A stretch of DNA of 64,000 bases from UBA4459 sp963776205 (GTDB lineage Bacteria > Bacteroidota > Bacteroidia > Bacteroidales > F082). The notes beneath the pieces are model-generated. The model saw only the letters and a list, made by a program, of their open reading frames with translations. It searched no databases and was not told where the DNA came from. Below, one piece after another: positions 19,701-28,257 of the stretch. The number at the start of each line of letters is the position of its first letter. Within the stretch, counting starts at the first letter, position 1. Where the stretch lies: positions 124,001 through 188,000 of the forward strand of contig CAVZLR010000002.1 of the NCBI GenBank assembly GCA_963776205.1. The letters run 5' to 3'. A program made the translations under genes and the position numbers.

Positions 19701-21309
19701 ATTTTATATCTGCCTGGGCTTTTAGTAGTGGAACTTCGTTAAGGTTAAGGGCAGCATCTGCATTCATCATCAGGTTTTTATCTCCTATACGCAATTTGAT
19801 ATTTAAAGAATCGTCTTTATACCAACCATTCGCACCAACCAGACTATACCTGTAATCAAGGAAGTCAACCGACTTGAAGAATCCATCTACCATTATTTTG
19901 ATGTCGTCTATATTATTCCCAAAACCATTTATATGAGCATCCATGGTTACCTTACCAAATAGATGGGACACGTCCAACAAACGGCCAATGTCAATTGAAT
20001 CACTTTTTACAAAAGCATTAAAAAAAATGGTATCGTTTTCAATTCTTGTGAATGCAATATCTGCATTAATAATTCCTTCATTGGATGAAAGCCTGAGTTT
20101 GGTCTTAAAGTCCTCATAATAACCTTTAAAATTACCTGCAGCTTCAAATACCTCATCACACTCAACCAGGTGCGACATATCCACATGTTCTTCTTCAGTT
20201 GGAATACTGAATTTCCGGAGATCACATGCTGAGGAGCTAAATTCAAATATTTCAGCTTCCATATATGATGTAAAGAAATCTGGCAAGCCCTTTATCATTG
20301 CGTTTCCATAAAAACGTGTATCTGATGCGTACTTAATTCGCAGGTCATCACCCTTCATATTGGCTACAGTACCAGAAACAATTCCTGAGATGCCCAGCAT
20401 ATTCTTCATTTTAAACATTATCTCAGCGAAATAACCTATGGTACTCAAATCTAATGTAGATGGTCTGATATTTCCGTTCATCACAACAGAATCAATAAAG
20501 TAAGCGTAACTCTGATAGGATTTATAATCGAAATCCAAATCCATATCTATATATGAATTATTGCTTTCGAGTTTTAAATTGTGTCCTTTCAGGTTCGTGG
20601 AACTAATACCGAAATCAGCACTCATCCGGTCAATTTGGAAACCTGATTTTTCATGGGCAAATAAGCTGTCAATTCCAATGCTTAGCGAATCGTTAATCAA
20701 GCTGAAATTATGGCTATACAAATAAATGCTATCAATCAGCATATCACCATAATCCATGGCGATACCATTATCGAATTCCATATGCTCATCGTACAAATGA
20801 AAAATGGAGTTGGTTAGTTTTAATCTTGAAGATTTTATTTTAAAATCTCCTGTGTTCGTTCTGCTACCCGATGAGTCACTTCCAGTATATTTATTTAGCA
20901 ACAGTATTAGGTTATAGTCGTCATCCTCAGCATAGCGGGCAAACCTGAAATGAGCGCCATCAATACTAACACTTCTGAATTTTAACAGCATCAGATTCCA
21001 CTCTGCAAAAATGGGCTGTGCTTTTAGGTGGTCAATGTGCAACATTATCTCACCCCGGTGATCGTTTACTTTAAAACCATGAAGTTCAATTCCACTAAAT
21101 GCAGTAATTCGCATCCGCTCCAGTCCAACTACATAGCCCGTATTTTGAGTTAGCCATTTGGTAATCATCCTGGCCGATAAAGATTGTACCATTGGATCGC
21201 GAAACATCATAGTTAATACCAATGGGATGGTAATCAACACCAGAAGTATGTTCAACAGCCATCGAAATAGCTTTTTTATGTTATTTTTGCGAACCGATTT
21301 ATTTTTCAA
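16780..21309 (-). CDS. TamB-like translocation and assembly module protein
   Basis: A 1509-residue TamB/DUF490-type protein that spans the periplasm as a long beta structure and takes part in outer-membrane protein or lipid trafficking. A single N-terminal anchor lies at residues about 14-36 (LFRWLLNILLVLITIPLVL). The body is repetitive beta-rich sequence, and the C-terminal 450 residues carry TamB-domain features, including QVISLLVLGSFSASNASN followed by a barrel-like end with GNVGMTYDKAQGN. The start must be TTG at 21309: an in-frame TAA lies 15-17 bp upstream of it, and the first ATG would remove the anchor. It abuts tsaD head to head with no spacer and probably leads the operon with the T9SS and AddA-like genes. 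Confidence 0.9.
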   Translation of the reverse strand: MKNKSVRKNNIKKLFRWLLNILLVLITIPLVLTMMFRDPMVQSLSARMITKWLTQNTGYVVGLERMRITAFSGIELHGFKVNDHRGEIMLHIDHLKAQPIFAEWNLMLLKFRSVSIDGAHFRFARYAEDDDYNLILLLNKYTGSDSSGSRTNTGDFKIKSSRLKLTNSIFHLYDEHMEFDNGIAMDYGDMLIDSIYLYSHNFSLINDSLSIGIDSLFAHEKSGFQIDRMSADFGISSTNLKGHNLKLESNNSYIDMDLDFDYKSYQSYAYFIDSVVMNGNIRPSTLDLSTIGYFAEIMFKMKNMLGISGIVSGTVANMKGDDLRIKYASDTRFYGNAMIKGLPDFFTSYMEAEIFEFSSSACDLRKFSIPTEEEHVDMSHLVECDEVFEAAGNFKGYYEDFKTKLRLSSNEGIINADIAFTRIENDTIFFNAFVKSDSIDIGRLLDVSHLFGKVTMDAHINGFGNNIDDIKIMVDGFFKSVDFLDYRYSLVGANGWYKDDSLNIKLRIGDKNLMMNADAALNLNEVPLLKAQADIKYANLEQLKFINSHDLIMASKLTLSLRGFDPDLLTGQINLDSTTMYFNGEKYWMQNAILSKSRDESENDEIQLFTDYADARMIGKYRLTDFSKNLFHLFDYYYNLENVEIDTNELIDQNAAITLEFKKSNLIEEQLVPGLFISPGTNLYADLDFKSNYLFLNVNADEINYQGVKFSKNQIMVEPNLNRLKFDYLVDNIIFKDSTVDDKTVFGIDYLKFGGSAGNDSIIYQLNWDNKDTTLKNSAFINGYMKYSNELSTFKIIDSEVYVNDTLWQIEQGNSIVMNQSGIYFNDLNIRGGQSGLKISGKYPELNEDTLLIEFSDWRLSHFDIITNAFSFDLNGKINGDLNISKIYDNFTFVSNLRIDDFYFNEQYLGTAHLVNTWNNINKSVYFDSEILRKGDSGEGRVFSAKGFYYPFRDEESFDIKVDFNRLRLKTMEPFLSEFISKIEGVASGNLNLKGSPDKPVLTGMIDMKRAALVVNYLNTKYSFSNAIIIEPERINFDELVIYDTLGNYANIDGYLKHEYFKNSVFDIHLSTDKLLFFNTTRKMNNLYYGSAITSGNLHVTGGLNDVKLTMSVATLDGTNVYLPLDYTLEFSDKDYIVFISPEEDSINLIIDEQLKKEVIKEDDKLKYEIGLGMNINPAAKVTLYVPNDLGKIESEGYGDLSMEYNSVGDFKMIGDYTVDKGYFNFNLGNLVNKRFELVKGGRISWSGDPYTANLNIRGLYRVKTNLAGLGIVVDSTTNFKNRVNVEAYVILTNQLINPDIRFEIKIPELDPDLKRAVFAQIDTTNEAMLNQQVISLLVLGSFSASNASNVSLSSSYYSVITNQLSKVLSRISDDVDVGINYKPGDQVSQEEFELALSTQLFDDRLSIEGNVGMTYDKAQGNASNIVGDVDISYKITEDGRWVAKVYNHSNVNSWYNYSTYDKTSPYTQGIGVAFTKQFNSIAEIFQRTRPKKNKKVNADAIKEEDESL
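21282..21289 (+). promoter_or_regulatory. Candidate -7 promoter element for tsaD
   Basis: TATTTTTG matches TAnnTTTG and ends 20 bp before the tsaD start. It lies inside the first codons of the divergent tamB gene. No TTG is seen at the usual -33 distance. Confidence 0.35.
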
Positions 21310-22326
21310 ATGAGTACTTATATTTTAGGCATTGAATCTTCTTGTGACGACACCTCAGCAGCGGTTTTAAAAGAAACCCATATTCTTTCGAATGCCATTG
21401 CCAATCAGGACATTCATAAAACTTACGGGGGTGTAGTCCCTGAACTAGCCTCAAGGGCTCATCAACAAAATATAATCCCTGTTGTAGAGGTGGCCTTGCG
21501 CAAAGCAAAGATAACCAAAAATCAGTTGAATGCCATCGCGTTTACAAGAGGTCCGGGGCTACTTGGATCGTTGTTGGTAGGTACTTCTTTTTCAAAATCA
21601 TTTGCTATGGGATTAGGTATTCCTATCATTGAAGTGGACCATCTGAAAGCCCACATCCTTTCTCATTTTATTGATGATGAAGACACAAACTCCCATCCCC
21701 AATTTCCATTCATTTGTCTTACGGTTTCAGGTGGCCATACACAAATTGTCAAAGTGAAATCGCCAGGCCAAATGGAATTAATTGGTTCTACTATTGACGA
21801 TGCTGCAGGTGAAGCTTTTGACAAGGCAGCTAAAATAATGGGCCTCCCCTATCCCGGAGGTCCTGAAATAGATAAACTGGCAAAAATTGGCAATCCGGAT
21901 GCGTTTACTTTTCCTGAACCCAATATGAAAAGACTTGACTATAGCTTCAGCGGATTGAAAACTTCTTTTTTATATTTTTTACGTGATCGATTGAAAGAAG
22001 ACGAACAATTCATCGAGAAGAACAAGGCTGATCTTTCTGCATCCCTGCAACAAACTATTATCAGGATATTACTTAAAAAACTAAAAAAGGCGGCCAAAGA
22101 AACCGGTATTAATGAAATTGCCATTGCCGGCGGTGTTTCTGCCAATTCAGGTTTGCGCCTGGCCATGCGTCAAACCGCTGACGAGTTGGGATGGAATATC
22201 TATATCCCAAAATTGCAATACAGCACTGATAATGCAGCCATGATCGCTATCGCAGGATATTTCAAATACCTGGATAAAGATTTTGCAGCACAGAACCTGA
22301 CACCTTATTCAAAAAGTATTTTCTGA
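21310..22326 (+). CDS. tsaD: tRNA N6-adenosine threonylcarbamoyltransferase
   Basis: The 338-residue TsaD (Kae1/Gcp family) transfers the threonylcarbamoyl group from TC-AMP to A37 of ANN-decoding tRNAs, working in a complex with TsaB and TsaE. Family motifs are ILGIESSCDDTSAAV at the N-terminus, the metal-binding HLKAHILSH (residues about 111-119), SGGHTQIV, and the ASKH-fold segment AIAGGVSANSGLR with STDNAAMIA near the C-terminus. The length is typical. The start ATG is adjacent to the divergent tamB TTG. Confidence 0.97.
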   Translation: MSTYILGIESSCDDTSAAVLKETHILSNAIANQDIHKTYGGVVPELASRAHQQNIIPVVEVALRKAKITKNQLNAIAFTRGPGLLGSLLVGTSFSKSFAMGLGIPIIEVDHLKAHILSHFIDDEDTNSHPQFPFICLTVSGGHTQIVKVKSPGQMELIGSTIDDAAGEAFDKAAKIMGLPYPGGPEIDKLAKIGNPDAFTFPEPNMKRLDYSFSGLKTSFLYFLRDRLKEDEQFIEKNKADLSASLQQTIIRILLKKLKKAAKETGINEIAIAGGVSANSGLRLAMRQTADELGWNIYIPKLQYSTDNAAMIAIAGYFKYLDKDFAAQNLTPYSKSIF

Positions 22327-22402
22327 TTGCAAATTCATTCACTTTAACAATTCTTATTTAGATTAATTTTAAGCAATTACACTCAGTTAGTTGTTTTATT
22401 AT

Positions 22403-22410
22403 TAATTTTG
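22403..22410 (+). promoter_or_regulatory. Candidate -7 promoter element for the sulfatase gene
   Basis: TAATTTTG matches TAnnTTTG and lies 41 bp before the start codon at 22452. No -33 TTG is seen at the usual distance. Confidence 0.3.
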
Positions 22411-22451
22411 CGCCCTAAGAAGTTGATTAACTATTCATTAATACAAAACGT

Positions 22452-24029
22452 ATGTGTTTATTATTTTCAAGAATAAAACCGGCTATTTCCGGTTTATTAA
22501 TGTTTTTATTTTTTATTTTATTTTCATTACCTGCACAATTAAAAGCGCAGAAACAAGAAAAACCCAATATTCTTGTCATTTGGGGTGACGATATCGGACA
22601 ATCCAATATCAGTGCCTACACAATGGGAATGGTGGGTTATCAGACACCTAACATTGATCGCATTGCTGATGAAGGTATGATCTTCACTGATTATTATTCG
22701 GAGCAAAGCTGTACTGCCGGTAGGTCATCTTTTATTCTTGGTCAAAGCGTTTTTCGGACCGGACTTAGTAAGGTAGGCTTACCAGGTGCTAAAGAAGGTA
22801 TTTCTGAAAAAGACCCAACAATTGCTGAATTATTAAAACCCCACGGTTATCGTACCGGGCAGTTTGGCAAGAACCATTTGGGTGATCGTGATGAGCATTT
22901 ACCCACCAACCATGGTTTTGATGAGTTTTACGGCAATTTATACCATTTAAATGCTGAAGAAGAACCAGAACTGCTTGATTATCCTGATCCTGAAAAATAT
23001 CCAAACTTCAGGGATAAGTATGGACCTCGTGGTGTGATCCACTCCTTTGCCGATGGAAGAATTGAAGACACCGGCCCTTTAACAAAAAAGAGGATGGAAA
23101 CCATAGATGATGAATCCGTTGAAGCGGCTAAAAAGTTTATTCGTGAGGCAGTTGATTCCGGTGAGCCATTTTTCGTTTGGTGGAATGGTACACGGATGCA
23201 TTTCCGCACCCACGTAAAAGAAGAACTCAGGGGCATTTCCGGACAGGATGAATATGCAGATGGTATGGTGGAACATGATATGCATGTTGGCCAGTTATTG
23301 GATCTTTTGGATGAGCTCGGCATTGCTGATCATACGATTGTACAGTATGGAACGGATAATGGTCCCCATAAAAATTCTTGGCCAGATGCAGCCGTGAGTC
23401 CTTTCAGGGGAGAAAAAAATACCAACTGGGAAGGGGGATGGAGAACACCCTCTATGGTTCGTTGGCCTGGTCATATAGAAGCCGGTTCAATTTGCAATGA
23501 AATAGTTTCGGGTATGGACTGGATGCCAACTTTTGTTGCTGTCGCAGGTGATGATAATGTAAAAGAAAAGTTACTTGATGGTTACACAGCAAACGGCAAA
23601 ACCTTTAAAGTTCATCTAGACGGATATAACCTGTTACCAATGCTTACAGGTGAAACATCTGAAAGTCCACGCAACGAAATTTTTTACTTTTCTGACGATG
23701 GTGACTTGACAGCACTTAGATATGACGATTGGAAACTGATATTTATGGAACAACGTGCTCCAGGAACCTTATTAGTTTGGGCCGAACCATTTACCCCATT
23801 GCGTATACCGCTTATTTTCAATTTGAGGAGAGATCCTTATGAATTTGCGACTATAACCTCTAATACTTACTACGACTGGCTTTTAGACCATGCTTTTTTA
23901 CTGGTTCCCGCACAGGATATAGTAGGAGAATTTTTAATGACTTTTAAAGATTATCCACCTCGGATGGAAGCAGCCAGTTTCAGCCTTGATAAAGTAATGG
24001 AACAACTTTCATCACCAGGATCACGTTAA
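22452..24029 (+). CDS. Type I sulfatase (arylsulfatase family), exported
   Basis: A 525-residue alkaline-phosphatase-fold sulfatase that hydrolyses a sulfate ester. An N-terminal hydrophobic signal (residues about 10-32, ending PAQLKAQ) suggests periplasmic location. The metal site begins ILVIWGDDIG; the modified Cys is C87 in CTAGR, the CxAxR variant of the sulfatase signature, which would need conversion to formylglycine by a maturation enzyme not found in this window. QYGTDNGPH is the second metal-binding segment. The substrate cannot be deduced. A terminator hairpin follows, then a HAD-type lipoprotein gene. Confidence 0.92.
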   Translation: MCLLFSRIKPAISGLLMFLFFILFSLPAQLKAQKQEKPNILVIWGDDIGQSNISAYTMGMVGYQTPNIDRIADEGMIFTDYYSEQSCTAGRSSFILGQSVFRTGLSKVGLPGAKEGISEKDPTIAELLKPHGYRTGQFGKNHLGDRDEHLPTNHGFDEFYGNLYHLNAEEEPELLDYPDPEKYPNFRDKYGPRGVIHSFADGRIEDTGPLTKKRMETIDDESVEAAKKFIREAVDSGEPFFVWWNGTRMHFRTHVKEELRGISGQDEYADGMVEHDMHVGQLLDLLDELGIADHTIVQYGTDNGPHKNSWPDAAVSPFRGEKNTNWEGGWRTPSMVRWPGHIEAGSICNEIVSGMDWMPTFVAVAGDDNVKEKLLDGYTANGKTFKVHLDGYNLLPMLTGETSESPRNEIFYFSDDGDLTALRYDDWKLIFMEQRAPGTLLVWAEPFTPLRIPLIFNLRRDPYEFATITSNTYYDWLLDHAFLLVPAQDIVGEFLMTFKDYPPRMEAASFSLDKVMEQLSSPGSR

Positions 24030-24041
24030 CACAAAAAATTA

Positions 24042-24077
24042 AAAGGGGCCAGATAGCATATGTTATCGGGCCCCTTT
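24042..24077 (+). terminator. Hairpin terminator after sulfatase gene
   Basis: The stem AAAGGGGCC / GGCCCCTTT is extended inward by GATA / TATC with one mismatch. The T-run after it is short, so termination may be moderate. Confidence 0.75.
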
Positions 24078-24091
24078 AAAATAGTATTATA

Positions 24092-25123
24092 ATGAAAATT
24101 ATCAGTTTTTTCAAGTTACTGGGATTAAGTATAATCCTGTTTGGTTTCGTAGCTTGTGACTCTCACAATGAATCCAACGAAAAAACCACAACTCAAAATA
24201 AAGAAATCATTGATCCTCTTCCATCATGGAATGAAGGAAAAACCAAGGAAGCAATAATTAACTATGTGAATGATGTTACCAATATTGAAAGTGAAAACTA
24301 TATTACAGTTTCTGAACGTATAGCAACTTTCGACAATGATGGTAACCTTTGGTCGGAACAGCCAGCCTATTTTCAATTATTTTTTGCTATTGACAGGATT
24401 AAAGCCCTGGCTCCCGATCACCCTGAATGGAAAACACAACAACCATTTAAAGCAGTTTTGGAAGATAATCTGAAGGAATTGGCAAAGCACGGAGAACATG
24501 GACTGCTGGAATTGGTTATGGCTTCTCATGCAGGGATGACAACAACAGAGTTCGAAGCAATTGTAAAGGAATGGTTGAAGACTGCAAAACATCCACGATT
24601 CGAAAGGCCTTTCACAGATTTGGTTTATCAGCCAATGCTGGAGTTGTTGCAATATTTAAGAGATAATGAATTTAAAACTTTTATTGTTTCCGGAGGTGGT
24701 ATAGAATTTATGCGTCCCTGGGTAGAAGAAGTTTATGGAATACCTCCTGACCAGGTTGTTGGCAGTAGCATAAAAACTGAATTTGATTACAACAACGGAA
24801 ATCCGGTGATAAGAAGATTAGCAGAAATTGATTTTATTGATGACAAAGATGGAAAACCCATTGGAATTCATAAATTCATCGGTCAAAAACCGGTTTTTGC
24901 TTCCGGCAATTCTGATGGTGATCTGCAAATGATGCAATGGACCGCGTCCAATAATCACAAAAGTTTTATGCTTTATTTGCATCATACAGATGCCGAAAGA
25001 GAGTGGGCCTATGATCGGGAGTCTCACATTGGACGATTGGATAAAGGTTTGGATGAAGCCCATGAAAAAGGCTGGACCGTGGTTGATATGAAAAAGGACT
25101 GGAAGGTTATCTATCCTGAATAA
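24092..25123 (+). CDS. HAD-superfamily phosphatase, lipoprotein
   Basis: A 343-residue haloacid-dehalogenase-type phosphohydrolase attached to a membrane as a lipoprotein: the signal ends in a lipobox FVAC with Cys22. Motif I is FDNDGNLW (Asp81 and Asp83), motif II FIVSGGG and motif IV ASGNSDGDLQM. The large insertion between motifs I and II is typical of the secreted HAD proteins that often accompany sulfatases in Bacteroidota and Planctomycetota; the substrate is unknown. It begins 14 bp after a terminator, so read-through from the sulfatase gene is possible. Confidence 0.85.
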   Translation: MKIISFFKLLGLSIILFGFVACDSHNESNEKTTTQNKEIIDPLPSWNEGKTKEAIINYVNDVTNIESENYITVSERIATFDNDGNLWSEQPAYFQLFFAIDRIKALAPDHPEWKTQQPFKAVLEDNLKELAKHGEHGLLELVMASHAGMTTTEFEAIVKEWLKTAKHPRFERPFTDLVYQPMLELLQYLRDNEFKTFIVSGGGIEFMRPWVEEVYGIPPDQVVGSSIKTEFDYNNGNPVIRRLAEIDFIDDKDGKPIGIHKFIGQKPVFASGNSDGDLQMMQWTASNNHKSFMLYLHHTDAEREWAYDRESHIGRLDKGLDEAHEKGWTVVDMKKDWKVIYPE

Positions 25124-25167
25124 ATGACCTTATATTAGACTTAACCCTGATATCAACTTTATCATGG

Positions 25168-25203
25168 CAGCTCGCTGATAAGTTGATGTTTATCAGTGAG
25201 CTG
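25168..25203 (+). terminator. Hairpin after the HAD gene
   Basis: CAGCTCGCTGATAA and TTATCAGTGAGCTG pair with one mismatch around an 8-nt loop. A weak T-rich stretch follows a few bases later. It lies between the HAD gene and the convergent cyd operon and could serve either strand. Confidence 0.6.
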
Positions 25204-25221
25204 CTGTAGTTTTTATATCTT

Positions 25222-25335
25222 TTATTCCTTTAAAAGAAACCCCTTTCTTTTTAAAAAGTAAAGTATCACCCGGTAAGTTGCAAAGATCAGCACCGGCCAA
25301 CTAATTAACCAAATAACAGCTTCTAAATAACTCAT
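25222..25335 (-). CDS. Small membrane protein downstream of cydB (possible bd-oxidase accessory peptide)
   Basis: A 37-codon reading frame starts with ATG at 25335, 19 bp after the cydB stop, and ends with TAA at 25222. The peptide begins MSYLEAVIWLISWPVLIFAT and ends in a basic, lysine-rich tail, so it is one transmembrane helix with a positively charged C-terminal side. In other bacteria cytochrome bd carries single-helix subunits of this size (CydX, CydS, CydH) encoded beside cydAB. I see no clear residue match to CydX, so this is inference from position, size and topology. Confidence 0.7.
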   Translation of the reverse strand: MSYLEAVIWLISWPVLIFATYRVILYFLKRKGFLLKE

Positions 25336-25354
25336 TTTTCTTTCTTTTTAATTT

Positions 25355-26509
25355 TTAATAGGCCATCGTATCATTTTCCAGATCGCTTTCGCTCACTTTT
25401 TTCTTACTCATCGATTTCCAGGTATACCAGATGTATGCGATTACAAATGGAACCAACAGTGAAACCCAACTCATGGCCGTCAACGTATATTTGCTGGAAG
25501 AGGCATTGTAAATGGTAAGCGAACTTTGCAGATCGTATGTTGATGGATAGAAAGCCGTATTATTAAACCCAGCCAGCATGAGCAAGGCAAATACCGTTAA
25601 AATCGTACCAGCACCTGCAAACCAGATGCCTTTTCCAGAGGTTTTAAATGCACCCATGAAAATACCGTACAACACACCCACAACTCCCAGCAGGAATAAT
25701 ACCAATACCACGGGCATCTCTATTAAATTATGAAAATATTTATACTGTTCCCTAAATACTTCTCCTGTTTCCGGATTAACTGCAAATCCATATGCTGTAA
25801 GTATTAATCCAACAAACAATAGGAATAATATTAAAAATGCAAGACTATTCCGCTTGAGCGTTTTAACTGAACGTTTTATAATCTCGTCATTATCAATATT
25901 ATTAATGAAATATAGCATGGCCAACACCCGTGCCAGGAAAAAGACGGCCAGTCCGAGTGCCAGGTTGGTAAAATTCACTGCTGCTTCCAATCCGTGTGTG
26001 GCATTTTCCCAGCGTGAAATAACCGGATCAGCTGCTATGGTGATGTTCATCCGATCCACTGAGAATTCAGATCCGGTAAAGAATGTACCTACTGCAGCGC
26101 CTACCAGTATGGTTCCTAAAATTCCATTGATGAGTAGAAAAGTATCATAGGTTTTCGTACCCAGAAAATTATTTGTCTTGGTCCGGTACTCATAGGATAC
26201 AGCTTGAATCACAAAACTGAATAAAATGAGCATCCATACCCAGTAGGCACCTCCGAAACTGGTTGAATAAAACAATGGGAAAGATGCGAAAAAAGCACCT
26301 CCAAAGGTAACGAGTGTCGTAAAAGTAAGATCCCATTTCCTACCAATTGAATTGATCAGGATCGACCTTTCTTTATCGGTTTTTGCAAGTTGCTTTAACA
26401 GGGTTTGTCCGCCCTGAACGAACATCATGAATACAAGTATGGCGGCCAGCAGCGAAACAATGATCCACCAATAGCCTTGCAACATCGGGTATGATAAATT
26501 ATTAAACAT
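25355..26509 (-). CDS. cydB: Cytochrome bd ubiquinol oxidase subunit II
   Basis: The 384-residue CydB is the second core subunit of cytochrome bd oxidase, which reduces O2 with quinol under low oxygen. It is a multi-helix membrane protein; the first helix is YWWIIVSLLAAILVFMMFVQ followed by GGQTLL, the typical subunit II beginning. The start codon lies inside the last codons of cydA (8-bp overlap) and is preceded by a strong AAGGAGG Shine-Dalgarno site, unusual here, which would help translation of the second subunit. The gene belongs to a five-gene minus-strand operon. Confidence 0.95.
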   Translation of the reverse strand: MFNNLSYPMLQGYWWIIVSLLAAILVFMMFVQGGQTLLKQLAKTDKERSILINSIGRKWDLTFTTLVTFGGAFFASFPLFYSTSFGGAYWVWMLILFSFVIQAVSYEYRTKTNNFLGTKTYDTFLLINGILGTILVGAAVGTFFTGSEFSVDRMNITIAADPVISRWENATHGLEAAVNFTNLALGLAVFFLARVLAMLYFINNIDNDEIIKRSVKTLKRNSLAFLILFLLFVGLILTAYGFAVNPETGEVFREQYKYFHNLIEMPVVLVLFLLGVVGVLYGIFMGAFKTSGKGIWFAGAGTILTVFALLMLAGFNNTAFYPSTYDLQSSLTIYNASSSKYTLTAMSWVSLLVPFVIAYIWYTWKSMSKKKVSESDLENDTMAY

Positions 26510-28031
26510 GGCTGCCTCCTTTCTCGGGTCCCTTTTTAATTTGGAAGACCATAATTTTTATTTCAGCAATTAATAAAACGGTAAATAATGCCAGGAACAG
26601 GAAAAATGTGGTTTGCACATTACCCACACTTAAATGGGAAGTAGCAGCACCCACCGGTAAAATATCCTGAATCGTCCATGGTTGACGTCCTACTTCGGCT
26701 ACCAGCCATCCCAATTCGGAAGCAATATATCCGAATAACAACGACCACATGGAAAGATGCAGTACCCACCTGTGTTTATCCAGTTTATTTTTCATGCTGG
26801 CGTATAACAGCCAGGCGAATAAAGCAATAAAAAACAAACCGAAACCCACCATGATATGAAATGAATAAAAAGTAAGTTTCACATTAGGCACCACTTCTTC
26901 TTTGTTTTTAAAAAAACCATAGCCAAAATGGGGATAATTTTCTTCAAACTCAATGAACTTCTGATGGGCCAGTTCCGTATCTCCTGCCTTTTTGGCCAGG
27001 GTATAATCCGCCAGTGCCTGTATGGCGATCCGGCCTTTTTCCATCCGCGTTTCGGTGGGTAAAATTCCCTGTTCTTCGTTGCCGTTTAAAATATCGTTTA
27101 CCCCGGCAACAAAAGCATTCGGATCCCGGTATGCCATAATCGAAAGCATACTGGGAATCCTGATGCCCTTGAAATTCAAATTATCCTTTCTGTCATTTAA
27201 AAAACCAAAAGCATACAGGTCAGCACCGGCTTCTCCATCGTACAAGCCTTCCATGGCAGCCAGTTTCATGGGTTGTTTTTGTGCCACGTCATAAGCCGAA
27301 CTATCACCCGTAAAAGCTACACAAACAGCAGCTATCAAACCAAATACGGAAGCTATCAGGATACTTTGTTTGGCAAACAGCAGGTGGCGTTTCTTTAACA
27401 AGTACCAGGCGCTTACAGCAATCACAAACAAAGCGCCAATGACGTATGCCTGTGAAATGGTATGCAAAAACTTAAAAATGGCGGTTGATGATAAGGCTAC
27501 ATCGAAAAAATTCACCATTTCATTACGGGCCGTGTCCATATTGAATTTGGTACCCACCGGGTTTTGCATCCAGGCATTGGCCACCAAAATCCATAAAGCC
27601 GAAAGGTTTGAACCAAACGCTACCAGCCAGGACGACGTCATGTGGAATTTCTTGCTCACCCTGCCCCAGCCAAAAAACATGACCGCGATAAATGTCGATT
27701 CGAGAAAGAAAGCCAAAATACCTTCGATGGCCAATGGTGCCCCGAAAATATCACCTACGATCCATGAATAATTCGACCAGTTGGTTCCGAATTCAAATTC
27801 GAGAATGATGCCCGTGGCCACACCAATGGCAAAATTGATCCCGAATAATTTCATCCAGAATTTGGTCATGTTTTTCCACTTTTCGTCACCGGTTTTGTAA
27901 TAAATTGAATGCATGAAAGCCACAATAAATGACAAGCCCAGCGTAAGCGGTACAAAAAACCAATGGTAAATGGCTGTTAAGGCGAATTGCGCCCGCGACC
28001 AATCGACCAGTTCTACGCTAAATTGTTCCAT
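26502..28031 (-). CDS. cydA: Cytochrome bd ubiquinol oxidase subunit I
   Basis: The 509-residue CydA carries the three hemes and the quinol site. Likely heme ligands are His23 in AIYHWFFVPLTLG, a His in KFLHTISQAYVIG, and the Met in FHIMVGFG. The quinol-oxidation segment includes KQPMKLAAMEGLYDG, and GRQPW occurs near the C-terminus. The start ATG is 3 bp after the DUF4492 stop codon, and the end overlaps cydB by 8 bp, so the genes are clearly one operon. Confidence 0.97.
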   Translation of the reverse strand: MEQFSVELVDWSRAQFALTAIYHWFFVPLTLGLSFIVAFMHSIYYKTGDEKWKNMTKFWMKLFGINFAIGVATGIILEFEFGTNWSNYSWIVGDIFGAPLAIEGILAFFLESTFIAVMFFGWGRVSKKFHMTSSWLVAFGSNLSALWILVANAWMQNPVGTKFNMDTARNEMVNFFDVALSSTAIFKFLHTISQAYVIGALFVIAVSAWYLLKKRHLLFAKQSILIASVFGLIAAVCVAFTGDSSAYDVAQKQPMKLAAMEGLYDGEAGADLYAFGFLNDRKDNLNFKGIRIPSMLSIMAYRDPNAFVAGVNDILNGNEEQGILPTETRMEKGRIAIQALADYTLAKKAGDTELAHQKFIEFEENYPHFGYGFFKNKEEVVPNVKLTFYSFHIMVGFGLFFIALFAWLLYASMKNKLDKHRWVLHLSMWSLLFGYIASELGWLVAEVGRQPWTIQDILPVGAATSHLSVGNVQTTFFLFLALFTVLLIAEIKIMVFQIKKGPEKGGSHV

Positions 28032-28034
28032 ATG

Positions 28035-28244
28035 CTACTTTTTATTAATTAATTGTTCTTTTACGTAATCACTTTTTTGTTCGTCGGTATCGAATTTTGT
28101 ATTCAGAAAATCAGGGAAAAAGAAAATCTTTAACACGGCAAACATGATGAAGAGCTTGATCAGTATGATCAGCCAGAGCTTTTTGCCCCAGGAAGGCATA
28201 TTTTTAAACCCATTGTGATAAAAACTGACTATTTTTTTGATCAT
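28035..28244 (-). CDS. DUF4492 domain-containing small membrane protein
   Basis: A 69-residue protein with one central transmembrane segment (LWLIILIKLFIMFAVLKIFF) and charged ends. DUF4492 proteins are known as neighbours of cydAB in Bacteroidota; the role is not established, but a subunit or assembly function for cytochrome bd is likely. I start it at ATG 28244 (MIKKIVSFYHNGF) because the longer upstream frame would overlap the preceding gene and add a lysine-rich, non-family stretch. It lies 13 bp after the DUF134 stop and 3 bp before cydA. Confidence 0.88.
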   Translation of the reverse strand: MIKKIVSFYHNGFKNMPSWGKKLWLIILIKLFIMFAVLKIFFFPDFLNTKFDTDEQKSDYVKEQLINKK

Positions 28245-28257
28245 CTCTTTTCTGCTT

